A stretch of DNA of 64,000 bases from RHKX01 sp046330285. Lineage in GTDB: Bacteria > Actinomycetota > Thermoleophilia > Solirubrobacterales > 70-9. A model generated the notes under the pieces. That model worked only from the letters and a program-made list of their open reading frames with translations. It was not told the origin of the DNA and did no database searches. Made by a program: the position numbers and the translations under genes. Of the stretch, positions 47,503 through 55,015 are shown one piece after another (positions within the stretch are counted from its first letter, which is position 1; each line of letters starts with the position of its first letter). The stretch covers positions 124,001 through 188,000 of the forward strand of contig JAXLSX010000001.1 of the NCBI GenBank assembly GCA_046330285.1, in the 5' to 3' direction.

Positions 47503-48269
47503 GCTCCCCTCTCCTCCGCCGCCATCACCGCGGGCAGCGAGGTCGAGACCGTCTGCAGGTAGACCTCCTCGAGGCTGGTCGCGTCGAAGCGTCGCTTCAG
47601 CCCCTCCGGGGTGTCGCGGGCGACGATCTGCCCGGCCGAGATCAGGGCGATGTCCTCGCAGAGCGACTCCGCCTCCTCGAGGTAGTGCGTGGTCAGGAGG
47701 ATCGTCGTCCCCTGCTCGTGCAGCAGGCGGATGTAGGTCCAGAGGTCGTGGCGGAGCTCGATGTCGACGCCGGCCGTCGGCTCGTCGAGGATCACGAGCA
47801 GCGGCTCGTGCAGGAGCGCCCGCGCCAGCAGCAGGCGCCGCTTCATGCCGCCGGAGAGCTTCGAGGTGCGGGTGTGCGCCTTCGCGCGCAGATCGAAGAC
47901 GTCGATCATCTCGTCGGCGCGACGCTCGGAGTCGGCGGCGTTCATCCCGAAGTAGCCGCCGTGGTAGACGAGCGACTCGCGGACGGTCAGGAAGCGATCG
48001 AGGTTCGGGTCCTGCTCGGCGACGCCGACGAGCCGTCGTGCCTCGAGCGAGTCGTGCTCGAACCCGAAGACCGAGATCCGGCCGCCGGTCGTCCGGATCA
48101 GGTTGCAGACCGAGTTGATCAACGTCGTCTTGCCGGCGCCGTTGGGTCCGAGCAGCCCGAAGAACTCGCCCGCGGGCACCTCGAGGTCGAGGCCGTCGAG
48201 ACCCACGGTCCCGTCGTCGTAGGTCTTCGCGAGCCCCTCGATCGTCAATGCTGCCGTCCCGTCCTTCAC
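47499..48269 (-). CDS. ABC-2 type transporter ATP-binding protein
   Basis: A 256-residue ATPase: Walker A GPNGAGKTT, Q-loop 'GVAEQDPNLDRFLTVRESL', signature 'KLSGGMKRRLLLARAL', Walker B 'LLVILDEPTAGVD', H-loop 'TTILLTTHYLEEAE'. The sequence is of the DrrA/CcmA-like ABC-2 subgroup. Start GTG 48269 was chosen because TAACCT lies 7 nt upstream on the minus strand, and because earlier in-frame residues would overlap the divergent acetyltransferase promoter. It is the first gene of a two-gene operon. Confidence 0.95.
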   Translation of the reverse strand: MKDGTAALTIEGLAKTYDDGTVGLDGLDLEVPAGEFFGLLGPNGAGKTTLINSVCNLIRTTGGRISVFGFEHDSLEARRLVGVAEQDPNLDRFLTVRESLVYHGGYFGMNAADSERRADEMIDVFDLRAKAHTRTSKLSGGMKRRLLLARALLHEPLLVILDEPTAGVDIELRHDLWTYIRLLHEQGTTILLTTHYLEEAESLCEDIALISAGQIVARDTPEGLKRRFDATSLEEVYLQTVSTSLPAVMAAEERGA

Positions 48270-48276
48270 CCCCCGC

Positions 48277-48282
48277 AGGTTA
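48277..48282 (-). promoter_or_regulatory. putative leaderless -10 (TAACCT) of the ABC operon
   Basis: TAACCT ends 7 nt before the GTG at 48269 on the minus strand. Confidence 0.5.
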
Positions 48283-48313
48283 GGGAGCCGGGGCCGCGTG
48301 GTAGAAGCGGGCC

Positions 48314-48799
48314 ATGCGCCTGATCCCACTCGAGCATCCGATCCCGCCCGGAATCGTCCATGAGCGCTTCCGGCTCCGGATCCTCACCGTGGACGACCTG
48401 ATCAAGGACTACGACGCGGTCATGAGCAGCGCCGACCGGCTGCGCGAGCGCTTCCCCTTCTGGGGCTGGCCCGAGCCGGACATGACGATCAAGGACGACC
48501 TGATCGACCTCGGCTGGCATCAGAAGGAGGCGATGCTCCGCCGCTCCTTCAACTACGCCGTGATGTCCCCGGACGAAGGCCGGCTGCTGGGCTGCGTCTA
48601 CGTCGACCCGCCGGAGAAGGCGGGCGCCGACGCCGAGGTCTGTCTTTGGGTCCGAGCCGATGAGGAGGAGGGCGATCTCGAGGACGTGCTCGAGGCGGCG
48701 GTCCGGAGCTGGCTCGACGCCGAGTGGCCGTTCGAGTCCGTCCGCTGGCCGGGGCGGGACATCCCGTGGGATCAATGGGACGCGTTGCCTGATCCCTGA
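48314..48799 (+). CDS. GNAT-like N-acetyltransferase
   Basis: A 161-residue protein. 'FRLRILTVDDLIKDYDAVMSS' (pattern) opens like a GNAT fold; 'SFNYAVMSPDEGRLLGCVYVDPPEKAGADAEVCLWV' (pattern) is the central beta-hairpin; a helix and 'WPFESVRWPGRDIPWDQWDAL' end it. The acetyl-CoA-binding R/Q-x-x-G-x-G/A loop is not clear ('ADEEEGDLEDVLEAAV' stands there), so enzymatic activity is uncertain. TAGAAG 6 nt before the ATG is a weak -10 candidate. Confidence 0.65.
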   Translation: MRLIPLEHPIPPGIVHERFRLRILTVDDLIKDYDAVMSSADRLRERFPFWGWPEPDMTIKDDLIDLGWHQKEAMLRRSFNYAVMSPDEGRLLGCVYVDPPEKAGADAEVCLWVRADEEEGDLEDVLEAAVRSWLDAEWPFESVRWPGRDIPWDQWDALPDP

Positions 48800-48806
48800 C
48801 GTGAGC

Positions 48807-50126
48807 TCAGGGACCCTTGATCTCCCGGACGTAGGAGTTGGCGGTCGGATCCCCGCCGTAGTGGTTCCAGCTGATCACCGCTCGGTCCCGGGCGTCGATC
48901 ACGACGTCGAGTTGACGTGTGATGCCGGTGCGCCGTGAGAAGTTCGTTACCGGCCCCGGTCGCCCTCGACGGTCGAGCTTCGCCGCGACCCCCTCGAAGA
49001 CGTAGCCGTCCCTCGTGATCTTGCGCCAGATGACGGTCGCCCGTCCGTGGCTGTCGACCGCGATTCGCGAGGCCTTCCCGCGCGCGGGACCCGGCGTCAG
49101 CGTCCTCGGGCGAGCACGGTCGGCAGGATCGAGCGCCGCCGCGCGGACGTCACCTCCGGCGGCGTCCCAGACGGCCACCCGGTGCCCGGAGCCTTCACCG
49201 ATGCGAAGGCTCGTCGGGTAGGCGGCCGGTCGGGTCCTGAAGTAGGTCTCAGCACGACGCTCGCCGTCGGCACGGGCCGAGAAAAGCTCGAACGCCCCGT
49301 CCGACCGCCTGTCGAACGCATAGATGCGGGACCCCGAGACAACCGGCATGGGACCGTCGGCGAAGCTTCGGGGCGAGAGAACCTCCGTCCTCGACGCCGA
49401 GCCGTCCAGCGGCGCCGAGCCGACCCGCCTCGTCTCACGGTCCGACCAGACCACCCGTGAGTGACCTCCGACATCTGCAAGACCGAGCGGCACGAGGACT
49501 TCTGAGCCCCTGGCCTCGACGACCGTTCTCGAGGCGCCCACTTCTCCGTCGGGGGTGATCTCCGCGGACCTGAGGTCGCCGCCGGGCATCGACGTCCAGA
49601 GGACGACGAAACCGTCGGCGGGAGTCCGTTGAAGCTGCCAAGAGCCGAGGCCACCCGCCGGTTGCAGATCGACCTCCGGTCCGACGGTGCCATCGGGGGC
49701 GACCGTGACCACTCCGGCGTCGAATTTCGCGGAGCTGCCCTGACCCGCGTATATCGAGAACGCGATACACGTCCACCCGGCGCCGTTCGTGGCGAGTTGT
49801 GGGCCCCACACAGAGCGCTCGGGGCCGGGCACGAGCGGCACGTCGGCGGCGACCGGCGACGCATCGGAGAACGCTCCGGAGTCGCCGAGCTCCGCGGTCA
49901 CGATTCCCCCCTCGAAGTCCGAGCCCGGGAACAGGCCCTCCCAAGCGAAGCGAACCTGACCGCTCGGGCCTGCCGCGATCGCCGGGTAACCACCCTCGCT
50001 GTAGCTGACCGGCGCCGAATATTCGACAGCAGCGGCGGCCGAGGCGCCCACCAACGAGGCGGCGACGCAGACAGCGGCGAGGATCGACGAGACCCATCGG
50101 CCGGCGTGTTGACCGCGCCCCTCCAC
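48807..50126 (-). CDS. secreted repeat protein, predicted beta-propeller, paralogue 1
   Basis: A 439-residue exported protein: signal peptide 'WVSSILAAVCVAASLVGASA', then about eight repeats of ~45 residues with the consensus D-x-x-G-R-x-x-V-x-W (e.g. 'PSGQVRFAWEG', 'DGFVVLWTS', 'GHSRVVWSD', 'SHGRATVIWRK', 'ARDRAVISWNH'). The repeat size and the Trp at the end of a strand suggest a beta-propeller. Unlike its three paralogues it lacks the Ig-like and C-terminal domains. Start GTG 50126 lies 8 nt after TATCCT. Function unknown. Confidence 0.72.
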   Translation of the reverse strand: MEGRGQHAGRWVSSILAAVCVAASLVGASAAAAVEYSAPVSYSEGGYPAIAAGPSGQVRFAWEGLFPGSDFEGGIVTAELGDSGAFSDASPVAADVPLVPGPERSVWGPQLATNGAGWTCIAFSIYAGQGSSAKFDAGVVTVAPDGTVGPEVDLQPAGGLGSWQLQRTPADGFVVLWTSMPGGDLRSAEITPDGEVGASRTVVEARGSEVLVPLGLADVGGHSRVVWSDRETRRVGSAPLDGSASRTEVLSPRSFADGPMPVVSGSRIYAFDRRSDGAFELFSARADGERRAETYFRTRPAAYPTSLRIGEGSGHRVAVWDAAGGDVRAAALDPADRARPRTLTPGPARGKASRIAVDSHGRATVIWRKITRDGYVFEGVAAKLDRRGRPGPVTNFSRRTGITRQLDVVIDARDRAVISWNHYGGDPTANSYVREIKGP

Positions 50127-50134
50127 AGCCACAA

Positions 50135-50140
50135 AGGATA
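50135..50140 (-). promoter_or_regulatory. putative leaderless -10 (TATCCT)
   Basis: TATCCT ends 8 nt before GTG 50126 on the minus strand. A second GTG at 50132 lies too close to the box to be used. Confidence 0.45.
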
Positions 50141-50202
50141 CGTCCGGGACCCAATCGGTGCCCCGGTTCCCGGACCCACCACGACGGAAGCACAATTGCC
50201 TT

Positions 50203-50218
50203 CGTTGCCTGTGCAACG
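50203..50218. promoter_or_regulatory. inverted repeat CGTTGC-N4-GCAACG upstream of the YbhN-like gene
   Basis: A 6-bp inverted repeat with a 4-nt spacer ends 10 nt before the ATG at 50229, overlapping where the -10 should be. It could be a repressor operator; no regulator is adjacent. Confidence 0.4.
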
Positions 50219-50228
50219 ATGAATATGC

Positions 50229-51308
50229 ATGGCGGGTTCTGATCGACTGACCCGCTCCACAAGCGCGAGCGACTCGTCCGACGACTCGTCCCAGTGGGAG
50301 CTGAAGAGCCTCGCGAAGAGGAGCATTCCCGCGTTCGTCGCGATCGCGGTCCTGATGCTGATCGCCTGGACCGCGCCCGGCCTCGGCGAGGTCCGCGACC
50401 TGCTGCCCGACGCCGCGCCGGGATGGGTGGCGATCGCGATCGCCTTCGAGGCGCTTTCCTTCGCCTCCTACGTCGTCATGTTCGCCCCGGTCTTCTGCCG
50501 CGGACTGAGCTGGCGGCGGAGCTGGCAGATCGGCGGCTCGGAGCTGGCGATGGGCTCGATCGTCCCGGCCAGCGGCGCCGGCGGCCTCGCCCTCGGCGCC
50601 TGGGTGCTGCACGAGGGCGGAATGGACGCCGACCGGATCGCGCACCGCAGCGTCGCCTTCTTCCTGATCAAGAGCTCGGTCAACTTCTTCGCCGTGGCGA
50701 TCATCGGCCTGCTGATGTTCTTCGGCCTGTTCGGAGTCGACGAGCCGTGGACGCTGACGCTGCTTCCCGCCCTGATGTCGATCCTCGTGATCGCGGCGGT
50801 GCTGATCATCCCCCGGTTCCCGGTCGGCGATCGGCCCGACGGCGACGCCTCGCGGGCGACCCGGTTCATCGCCGCCTCCCGGCGGGCCCTGATCGTCGGC
50901 AGCGAGGGGGCGATCGACATCGTCCGCTCCGGCAATACCCGCGTCATCGCCGGGGCCATCGGCTACTGGGCATTCGACAACGCCGTGCTCTGGGCGACGT
51001 TCCGCGCCTTCGGCTACCACCCCGAGATCTCGATCGTGCTGATGGGGTACCTGATCGGCCAGCTGGGCGGCCTGCTTCCGATCCCGGGCGGCATCGGCGG
51101 GATCGACGGCGGGCTGATCGGCACCCTGATCGTCTACGGGGCGCCGGCCGCGATCGTCACCGCCGCCGTCCTCGCCTACCGGGTGATCCTCTTCTGGCTG
51201 CCGCTGGTCGCCGGCGGCGTCTGCTTCTTCAGCCTCCGCCGCGACATGCCGCGCGACGGCGAGCTCGCCACCTGCGAAGCGGCCGCTGCTGCGGCAGCGG
51301 CGCGGTAG
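50229..51308 (+). CDS. YbhN/LPG-synthase-type transmembrane flippase-like protein (UPF0104)
   Basis: A 359-residue membrane protein with about eight hydrophobic segments. 'GGSELAMGSIVPASGAGGLALGAWVLHEGG' (pattern) and 'GYLIGQLGGLLPIPGGIGGIDGGLIGTLIVYGAP' (pattern) are the Gly/Pro-rich motifs of the lysylphosphatidylglycerol synthase N-terminal (UPF0104/YbhN) domain. The Lys-tRNA transferase domain is absent, so it is a stand-alone membrane domain, possibly a lipid flippase. An N-terminal Ser/Asp-rich cytoplasmic tail precedes it. It is divergent from the first propeller protein. Confidence 0.88.
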   Translation: MAGSDRLTRSTSASDSSDDSSQWELKSLAKRSIPAFVAIAVLMLIAWTAPGLGEVRDLLPDAAPGWVAIAIAFEALSFASYVVMFAPVFCRGLSWRRSWQIGGSELAMGSIVPASGAGGLALGAWVLHEGGMDADRIAHRSVAFFLIKSSVNFFAVAIIGLLMFFGLFGVDEPWTLTLLPALMSILVIAAVLIIPRFPVGDRPDGDASRATRFIAASRRALIVGSEGAIDIVRSGNTRVIAGAIGYWAFDNAVLWATFRAFGYHPEISIVLMGYLIGQLGGLLPIPGGIGGIDGGLIGTLIVYGAPAAIVTAAVLAYRVILFWLPLVAGGVCFFSLRRDMPRDGELATCEAAAAAAAAR

Positions 51309-51322
51309 TCGCGGCCCGGCCC

Positions 51323-51328
51323 TAACCT
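51323..51328 (+). promoter_or_regulatory. putative -10 (TAACCT), nearly leaderless
   Basis: TAACCT ends 9 nt before the ATG at 51338. Confidence 0.45.
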
Positions 51329-51337
51329 GAGCGCGCG

Positions 51338-52150
51338 ATGCGAATCCGCCTGCTCGTCCTGATCGCCCTCGGTGCCGCGCTCGTCGCGGCCGCGGCCGAC
51401 GCGAGCGCGCCCGCCCATCGCGGCGTCGGCTTCGAGCTCAGGCGGACGACGGTCTCGCCCAAGCACCCGACCTTCGACGCGAAGCGGAAGATCAAGCTGC
51501 GCTACGGGTTCGCCGCGAATCGGCCGGTCGACCTCCGGATCGAGGTCCGGCGTGCGAAGAGCGACAAGCTCGTCCGCGTCTATCGCGAGCGAGACGCGCG
51601 CCCGGGCCGGCGGCTGACTCGCGTCTGGAACGGGCTGACGCGTCACGGCGGCGTCGCCGACGACGGCCGCTACGAGTTCCGGGTCGGACCCGTCGGCGGT
51701 GCCATGAAGTACGCCGGCCGCTTTCGGCTCCGGACGCACGTCTTCCCGGTCGACGGACCGCACGGCACCCGCGGCGCGATCGGCGAGTTCGGAGCGCCGC
51801 GCAGCGGCGGCCGCGTCCATGAGGGCTTCGACATCACCGCCGACTGCGGGACGCCGCTCATCGCCGCCCGCGGCGGCAAGGTCCAGAAGGTCGGCTACGA
51901 CCCGGTCCTCTACGGCTACTACGTCCTGATCGACGGGCTGAAGACGAGCCAGGACTACTTCTACTCGCACCTGATCGCACCGCCCGCGGTCGGCAAGCAC
52001 GACCGCATCAAGACCTCGCAGTACGTGGGCCGCGTCGGCAAGACCGGGAACGCCGCCTCGACGCCGTGCCACCTCCACTTCGAGGTCCGGATCCACGGCA
52101 AGCCGGTCGATCCCGAACCGTTCCTCGACGCCTGGGACCGGCACAGCTAG
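51338..52150 (+). CDS. secreted M23 (LytM-type) metallopeptidase
   Basis: A 270-residue exported peptidoglycan endopeptidase. Signal peptide RIRLLVLIALGAALVAAAADASA; then a beta-rich domain with 'RVWNGLTRHGGVADDGRYEFRV' (FlgD-Ig-like); then the M23 core: 'RVHEGFDITADCGTPLIAARGGKVQKVGYD' (pattern) with H-x-x-x-D zinc ligands and 'CHLHFEVRIHG' with the second His pair. It should hydrolyse cross-bridges outside the membrane. Ig-plus-M23 order is common in this phylum. Start ATG is 9 nt after TAACCT. Confidence 0.93.
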   Translation: MRIRLLVLIALGAALVAAAADASAPAHRGVGFELRRTTVSPKHPTFDAKRKIKLRYGFAANRPVDLRIEVRRAKSDKLVRVYRERDARPGRRLTRVWNGLTRHGGVADDGRYEFRVGPVGGAMKYAGRFRLRTHVFPVDGPHGTRGAIGEFGAPRSGGRVHEGFDITADCGTPLIAARGGKVQKVGYDPVLYGYYVLIDGLKTSQDYFYSHLIAPPAVGKHDRIKTSQYVGRVGKTGNAASTPCHLHFEVRIHGKPVDPEPFLDAWDRHS

Positions 52151-52237
52151 ATCCTCACTTCGATTCCGGATACGGATCAGTTGAGTCGCCGTGGAGACTC
52201 TGCCACCATCGGTCCAAGCGAACGAGGGGAGTCAGCC

Positions 52238-53107
52238 ATGGAAGCCGTCGCCGCCGCCAACGAGGAGGCCGTCGAAGCCTGGAGCGGCGTCCTCTTCGAC
52301 CGCTGGGCCAAGCATCGCGACGTCCTCGCGATCTCGATCCGGCCGTTCTCCGATGCCGCCTACGAGCTCTGCCGGCCGCAGCCCGGCGAGCGGGTGGTCG
52401 ACGTCGGCTGCGGTCTCGGCGAAACGACCCTCGCGCTCGCGGAGATGGTCGGCGCGGACGGCGGGGTGGTCGGGGTCGACGCGGGCGAGCGCTTCACCGA
52501 GGCCGCCGCCGCCGAGGCCGCCGAGGCCGGCGTCGGCAACGTCCGCTACGTCACCGCCGACGTCCAGGTCGGCGATCTCGGAGGCCCGTTCGACCTCGCG
52601 TTCTCGCGTTTCGGGACGATGTTCTTCGCCAACCCCGTTGCCGCGTTGCGGAACCTGCGCTCCTCGCTGCGCCCCGGTGGCAGGCTCTGCATGGTCGTCT
52701 GGCGCAACAAGCTCGACAACGAGTGGCTCCATCGCGGCGAGCTCGTCGCCGACAAGTACCTCGAGCGCCCCGAGGAGACCGACGAGCCGACCTGCGGCCC
52801 GGGCCCGTTCTCGATGGCCAACGCCGACACGACCTCCGACCAGGTCACCGCCGCCGGCTTCACCGATGTCGCATTGCGCCGCTGCGACATCGACTACCTG
52901 ATGGGACGCGACCTCGACGGCGCGATCGAGGTGGTGATGGCGATCGGCCCGGCCGGTGAGTTGATCCGGCTCGCCGGTGCCGAGGCCGAGAAGATCCGGC
53001 CGAAGCTCGAGTCCGAGCTCCGCGACGCCTACGCCGACCTCGTTCGCGACGACGGCGTCTGGGCGAAGGCGTCGGTCTGGATCGTGACCGCCGTCAACCC
53101 GGGCTGA
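52238..53107 (+). CDS. SAM-dependent class I methyltransferase
   Basis: A 289-residue enzyme. Motif I is 'VVDVGCGLGETTLALAEMV', motif II-like 'GVVGVDAGERFTEAAAAEA', 'VRYVTADVQVGDL' and 'FDLAFSRFGTMFFANPVAALRNLRSSLRPGGRLCMVVWR' (pattern). These are the Methyltransf_11/25 landmarks with the F-A-x-P-x-A-A-L-x-N post motif. Substrate unknown. ATG 52238 was chosen for its GAGGGGAG ribosome binding site; TTGAGT, a 17-nt spacer, and CACCAT lie upstream as a candidate leadered promoter. Confidence 0.9.
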   Translation: MEAVAAANEEAVEAWSGVLFDRWAKHRDVLAISIRPFSDAAYELCRPQPGERVVDVGCGLGETTLALAEMVGADGGVVGVDAGERFTEAAAAEAAEAGVGNVRYVTADVQVGDLGGPFDLAFSRFGTMFFANPVAALRNLRSSLRPGGRLCMVVWRNKLDNEWLHRGELVADKYLERPEETDEPTCGPGPFSMANADTTSDQVTAAGFTDVALRRCDIDYLMGRDLDGAIEVVMAIGPAGELIRLAGAEAEKIRPKLESELRDAYADLVRDDGVWAKASVWIVTAVNPG

Positions 53108-53122
53108 GCGCGGTCGGCCGGC

Positions 53123-55015
53123 CTAGCCGGCCTTCAAGGTCACGCTGACCGACTTCGAGGTGTCGTTGCCGGCGAGGTCCGTCAGCTCGACCTTGATCTT
53201 GGCCTTCGCCGCCCCGTCCTTCTTCAGCGACTTGACCAGGGCCTTCTCGTCCTTGGACTTCCGCGGCTCGAGCCTGAGCTTGCGGAACTCACCGGCGTCG
53301 ACCGCCTTGCCCTTGAGCTTCTGGAGGTCGATCGGCTTCTTCTTCCCCTTCGGATCGACCGTGCCGGTGACGGTGAGGGTGACGTCCTCGTCGGCCCCGG
53401 CCTTGACCGCGACCTCGATCCGGTTGCCCCGCTGCTTCTGCGTCTTCGATGCCTCGACCCGGCGGCCCTCGACCTTTGTGTCGACGGCGAGCGGGTCGTA
53501 GGTGAAGTTGGAGATCGCCGGGGTGGCATCGGTGCCGTCGAGGTCGGTGGCCTTGACGGCGAAGCTGTGGGCCCCCTCGCTGAGCGGCGGCAGGGTCACG
53601 GGCGAGGTGCAGGACACGAACGGGCCGGCGTCGGTCGAGCACTCGAAGTCGGCGTCGTCGGCGTTCGAGGTGAACTCGAAGGTCGGAGTGTCGTCGGAGG
53701 TCGCGGAGCCGTCGGCGGGACCGGAGGTGATCGTGCTGTCGGGAGCGGAGAGGGTCGCGCGGGAGTAGGCGATCCTCGTCTCGGTGTCCTCGGTGACCGG
53801 CCAGGCGAGGACCGGGCGGTTGTCGGGGCCGACGGCGGCGGACGGGTAGGAGTTGAACGGATAATTCGAGAAGGTGCGCAGCGGGGCGCGAGTTCCGTCG
53901 GCGTTCATCCGCACGGCCAGCATGCGGTCGCTGCCGGGTCGTGGCCAGGCGATCGTGGTGCGCGCCAGCTGGTCGATGACGAGTGCCGGGTCCTGGTTGG
54001 TGGAAATGCTGGGCCCGAGAACCCGGATCGGGGTGTCGGTGGCGCCGGTCGAGTCGAGACGCCGTCCGACCAACTCGGTTCCCCCGTCGCCGTCGTCGCG
54101 CGACCAGGCAACCGTTCCGTGGTCGGTGTTGTCGTATGCGGAGATCGCGTATCCGCCGCCTTCCGAGCCCGTGAACCGGTGGATCGGTCCGAGGGCTCCG
54201 TCCCCCGAGACGGTCCGCGCGCCTTCGTCCCAGACAGCGACCGCCTGATCACTCGAGATGGCGTGGATCTGCCCCCCGCCGCCACCCGCGAAATCGGACT
54301 CGATCGTCGTCACCGGACCCAGCGTCCGGTCGGCCTCCATCCGGCGGAACGCGAACTTGTCGGGATCGGTGTCGTAGCGTGCCCAGGCCACAAAGACCCG
54401 ACCGAGCGGATCGATCGACACGTCCCTGAGGCTCACCCCCTGTCCACTCGGGGTGAGGCGATTGAGGGAGCCCGGGGTTCCGTCCGCGGCGAGGCGCACC
54501 GAGCGCACGGCGCTTCCTGAATTGTCCGGCCAGACGACCGTCACCCGATCGGACTGGTCGACCACCGCGTAGATCCGATAGTCGTCGGCGAACTCGCCGT
54601 CGTAGAGGGTCTGCACCGGTTCCATCGACCCGTCGGGGAGGATCCGCCGCGACTGGACCTCGCGCTCGGGATAGCCGGTGGTCCAGACGACGGTCGCCCG
54701 CCCGGAGCCGTCGACGACCACGTCGTGTGCGGCCACTCCGAGTGCCGCCGATCGCAGGTACTGCGCCGGGCCGAGGGAGCCGTCAGGCTCGATCCAGCGG
54801 GCGACGCCGCGGCCCTGGCCGGCCTGGTACTGGTTCCAGGCCACGAGCGCGCGGTTGTCGGCTCCGACGGCGACCGCCGGGGAACTGGCGCTCCGGCCGG
54901 CTGCGGAGATCCGCTCGGGCTCGGGGAAGGTGATCGCCGCGCCGGCGTCGGCGGCACCCGCGAGACAACCCGCGAGAGTCGCGAGCAGGGCGGTACGGCG
55001 AACCAATCGCCTCAT
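53123..55015 (-). CDS. secreted repeat protein, predicted beta-propeller plus Ig-like domains, paralogue 2
   Basis: A 630-residue exported protein. Signal peptide RTALLATLAGCLAGAADAGA; about eight repeats ('ADNRALVAWNQ', 'GSGRATVVWTT', 'QSDRVTVVWPD', 'PLGRVFVAWAR', 'SSDQAVAVWDE', 'NTDHGTVAWSR', 'QLARTTIAWPR', 'PDNRPVLAWPV'); then an Ig-like domain with the Cys pair in 'FECSTDAGPFVSCTSP'; then a basic C-terminal beta domain with 'DPKGKKKPIDLQKLKGK'. Its ATG overlaps the stop of the next paralogue by four bases, so the two are translationally coupled. Function unknown; cell-surface or extracellular binding is a guess. Confidence 0.78.
   Translation of the reverse strand: MRRLVRRTALLATLAGCLAGAADAGAAITFPEPERISAAGRSASSPAVAVGADNRALVAWNQYQAGQGRGVARWIEPDGSLGPAQYLRSAALGVAAHDVVVDGSGRATVVWTTGYPEREVQSRRILPDGSMEPVQTLYDGEFADDYRIYAVVDQSDRVTVVWPDNSGSAVRSVRLAADGTPGSLNRLTPSGQGVSLRDVSIDPLGRVFVAWARYDTDPDKFAFRRMEADRTLGPVTTIESDFAGGGGGQIHAISSDQAVAVWDEGARTVSGDGALGPIHRFTGSEGGGYAISAYDNTDHGTVAWSRDDGDGGTELVGRRLDSTGATDTPIRVLGPSISTNQDPALVIDQLARTTIAWPRPGSDRMLAVRMNADGTRAPLRTFSNYPFNSYPSAAVGPDNRPVLAWPVTEDTETRIAYSRATLSAPDSTITSGPADGSATSDDTPTFEFTSNADDADFECSTDAGPFVSCTSPVTLPPLSEGAHSFAVKATDLDGTDATPAISNFTYDPLAVDTKVEGRRVEASKTQKQRGNRIEVAVKAGADEDVTLTVTGTVDPKGKKKPIDLQKLKGKAVDAGEFRKLRLEPRKSKDEKALVKSLKKDGAAKAKIKVELTDLAGNDTSKSVSVTLKAG

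Noticed and set aside
51281..51305. GCTGC/GCAGC-rich stretch at the end of the YbhN-like gene as a terminator
   Set aside because: It encodes an Ala-rich tail and is not followed by a T-run; the next gene is on the same strand with its own -10.
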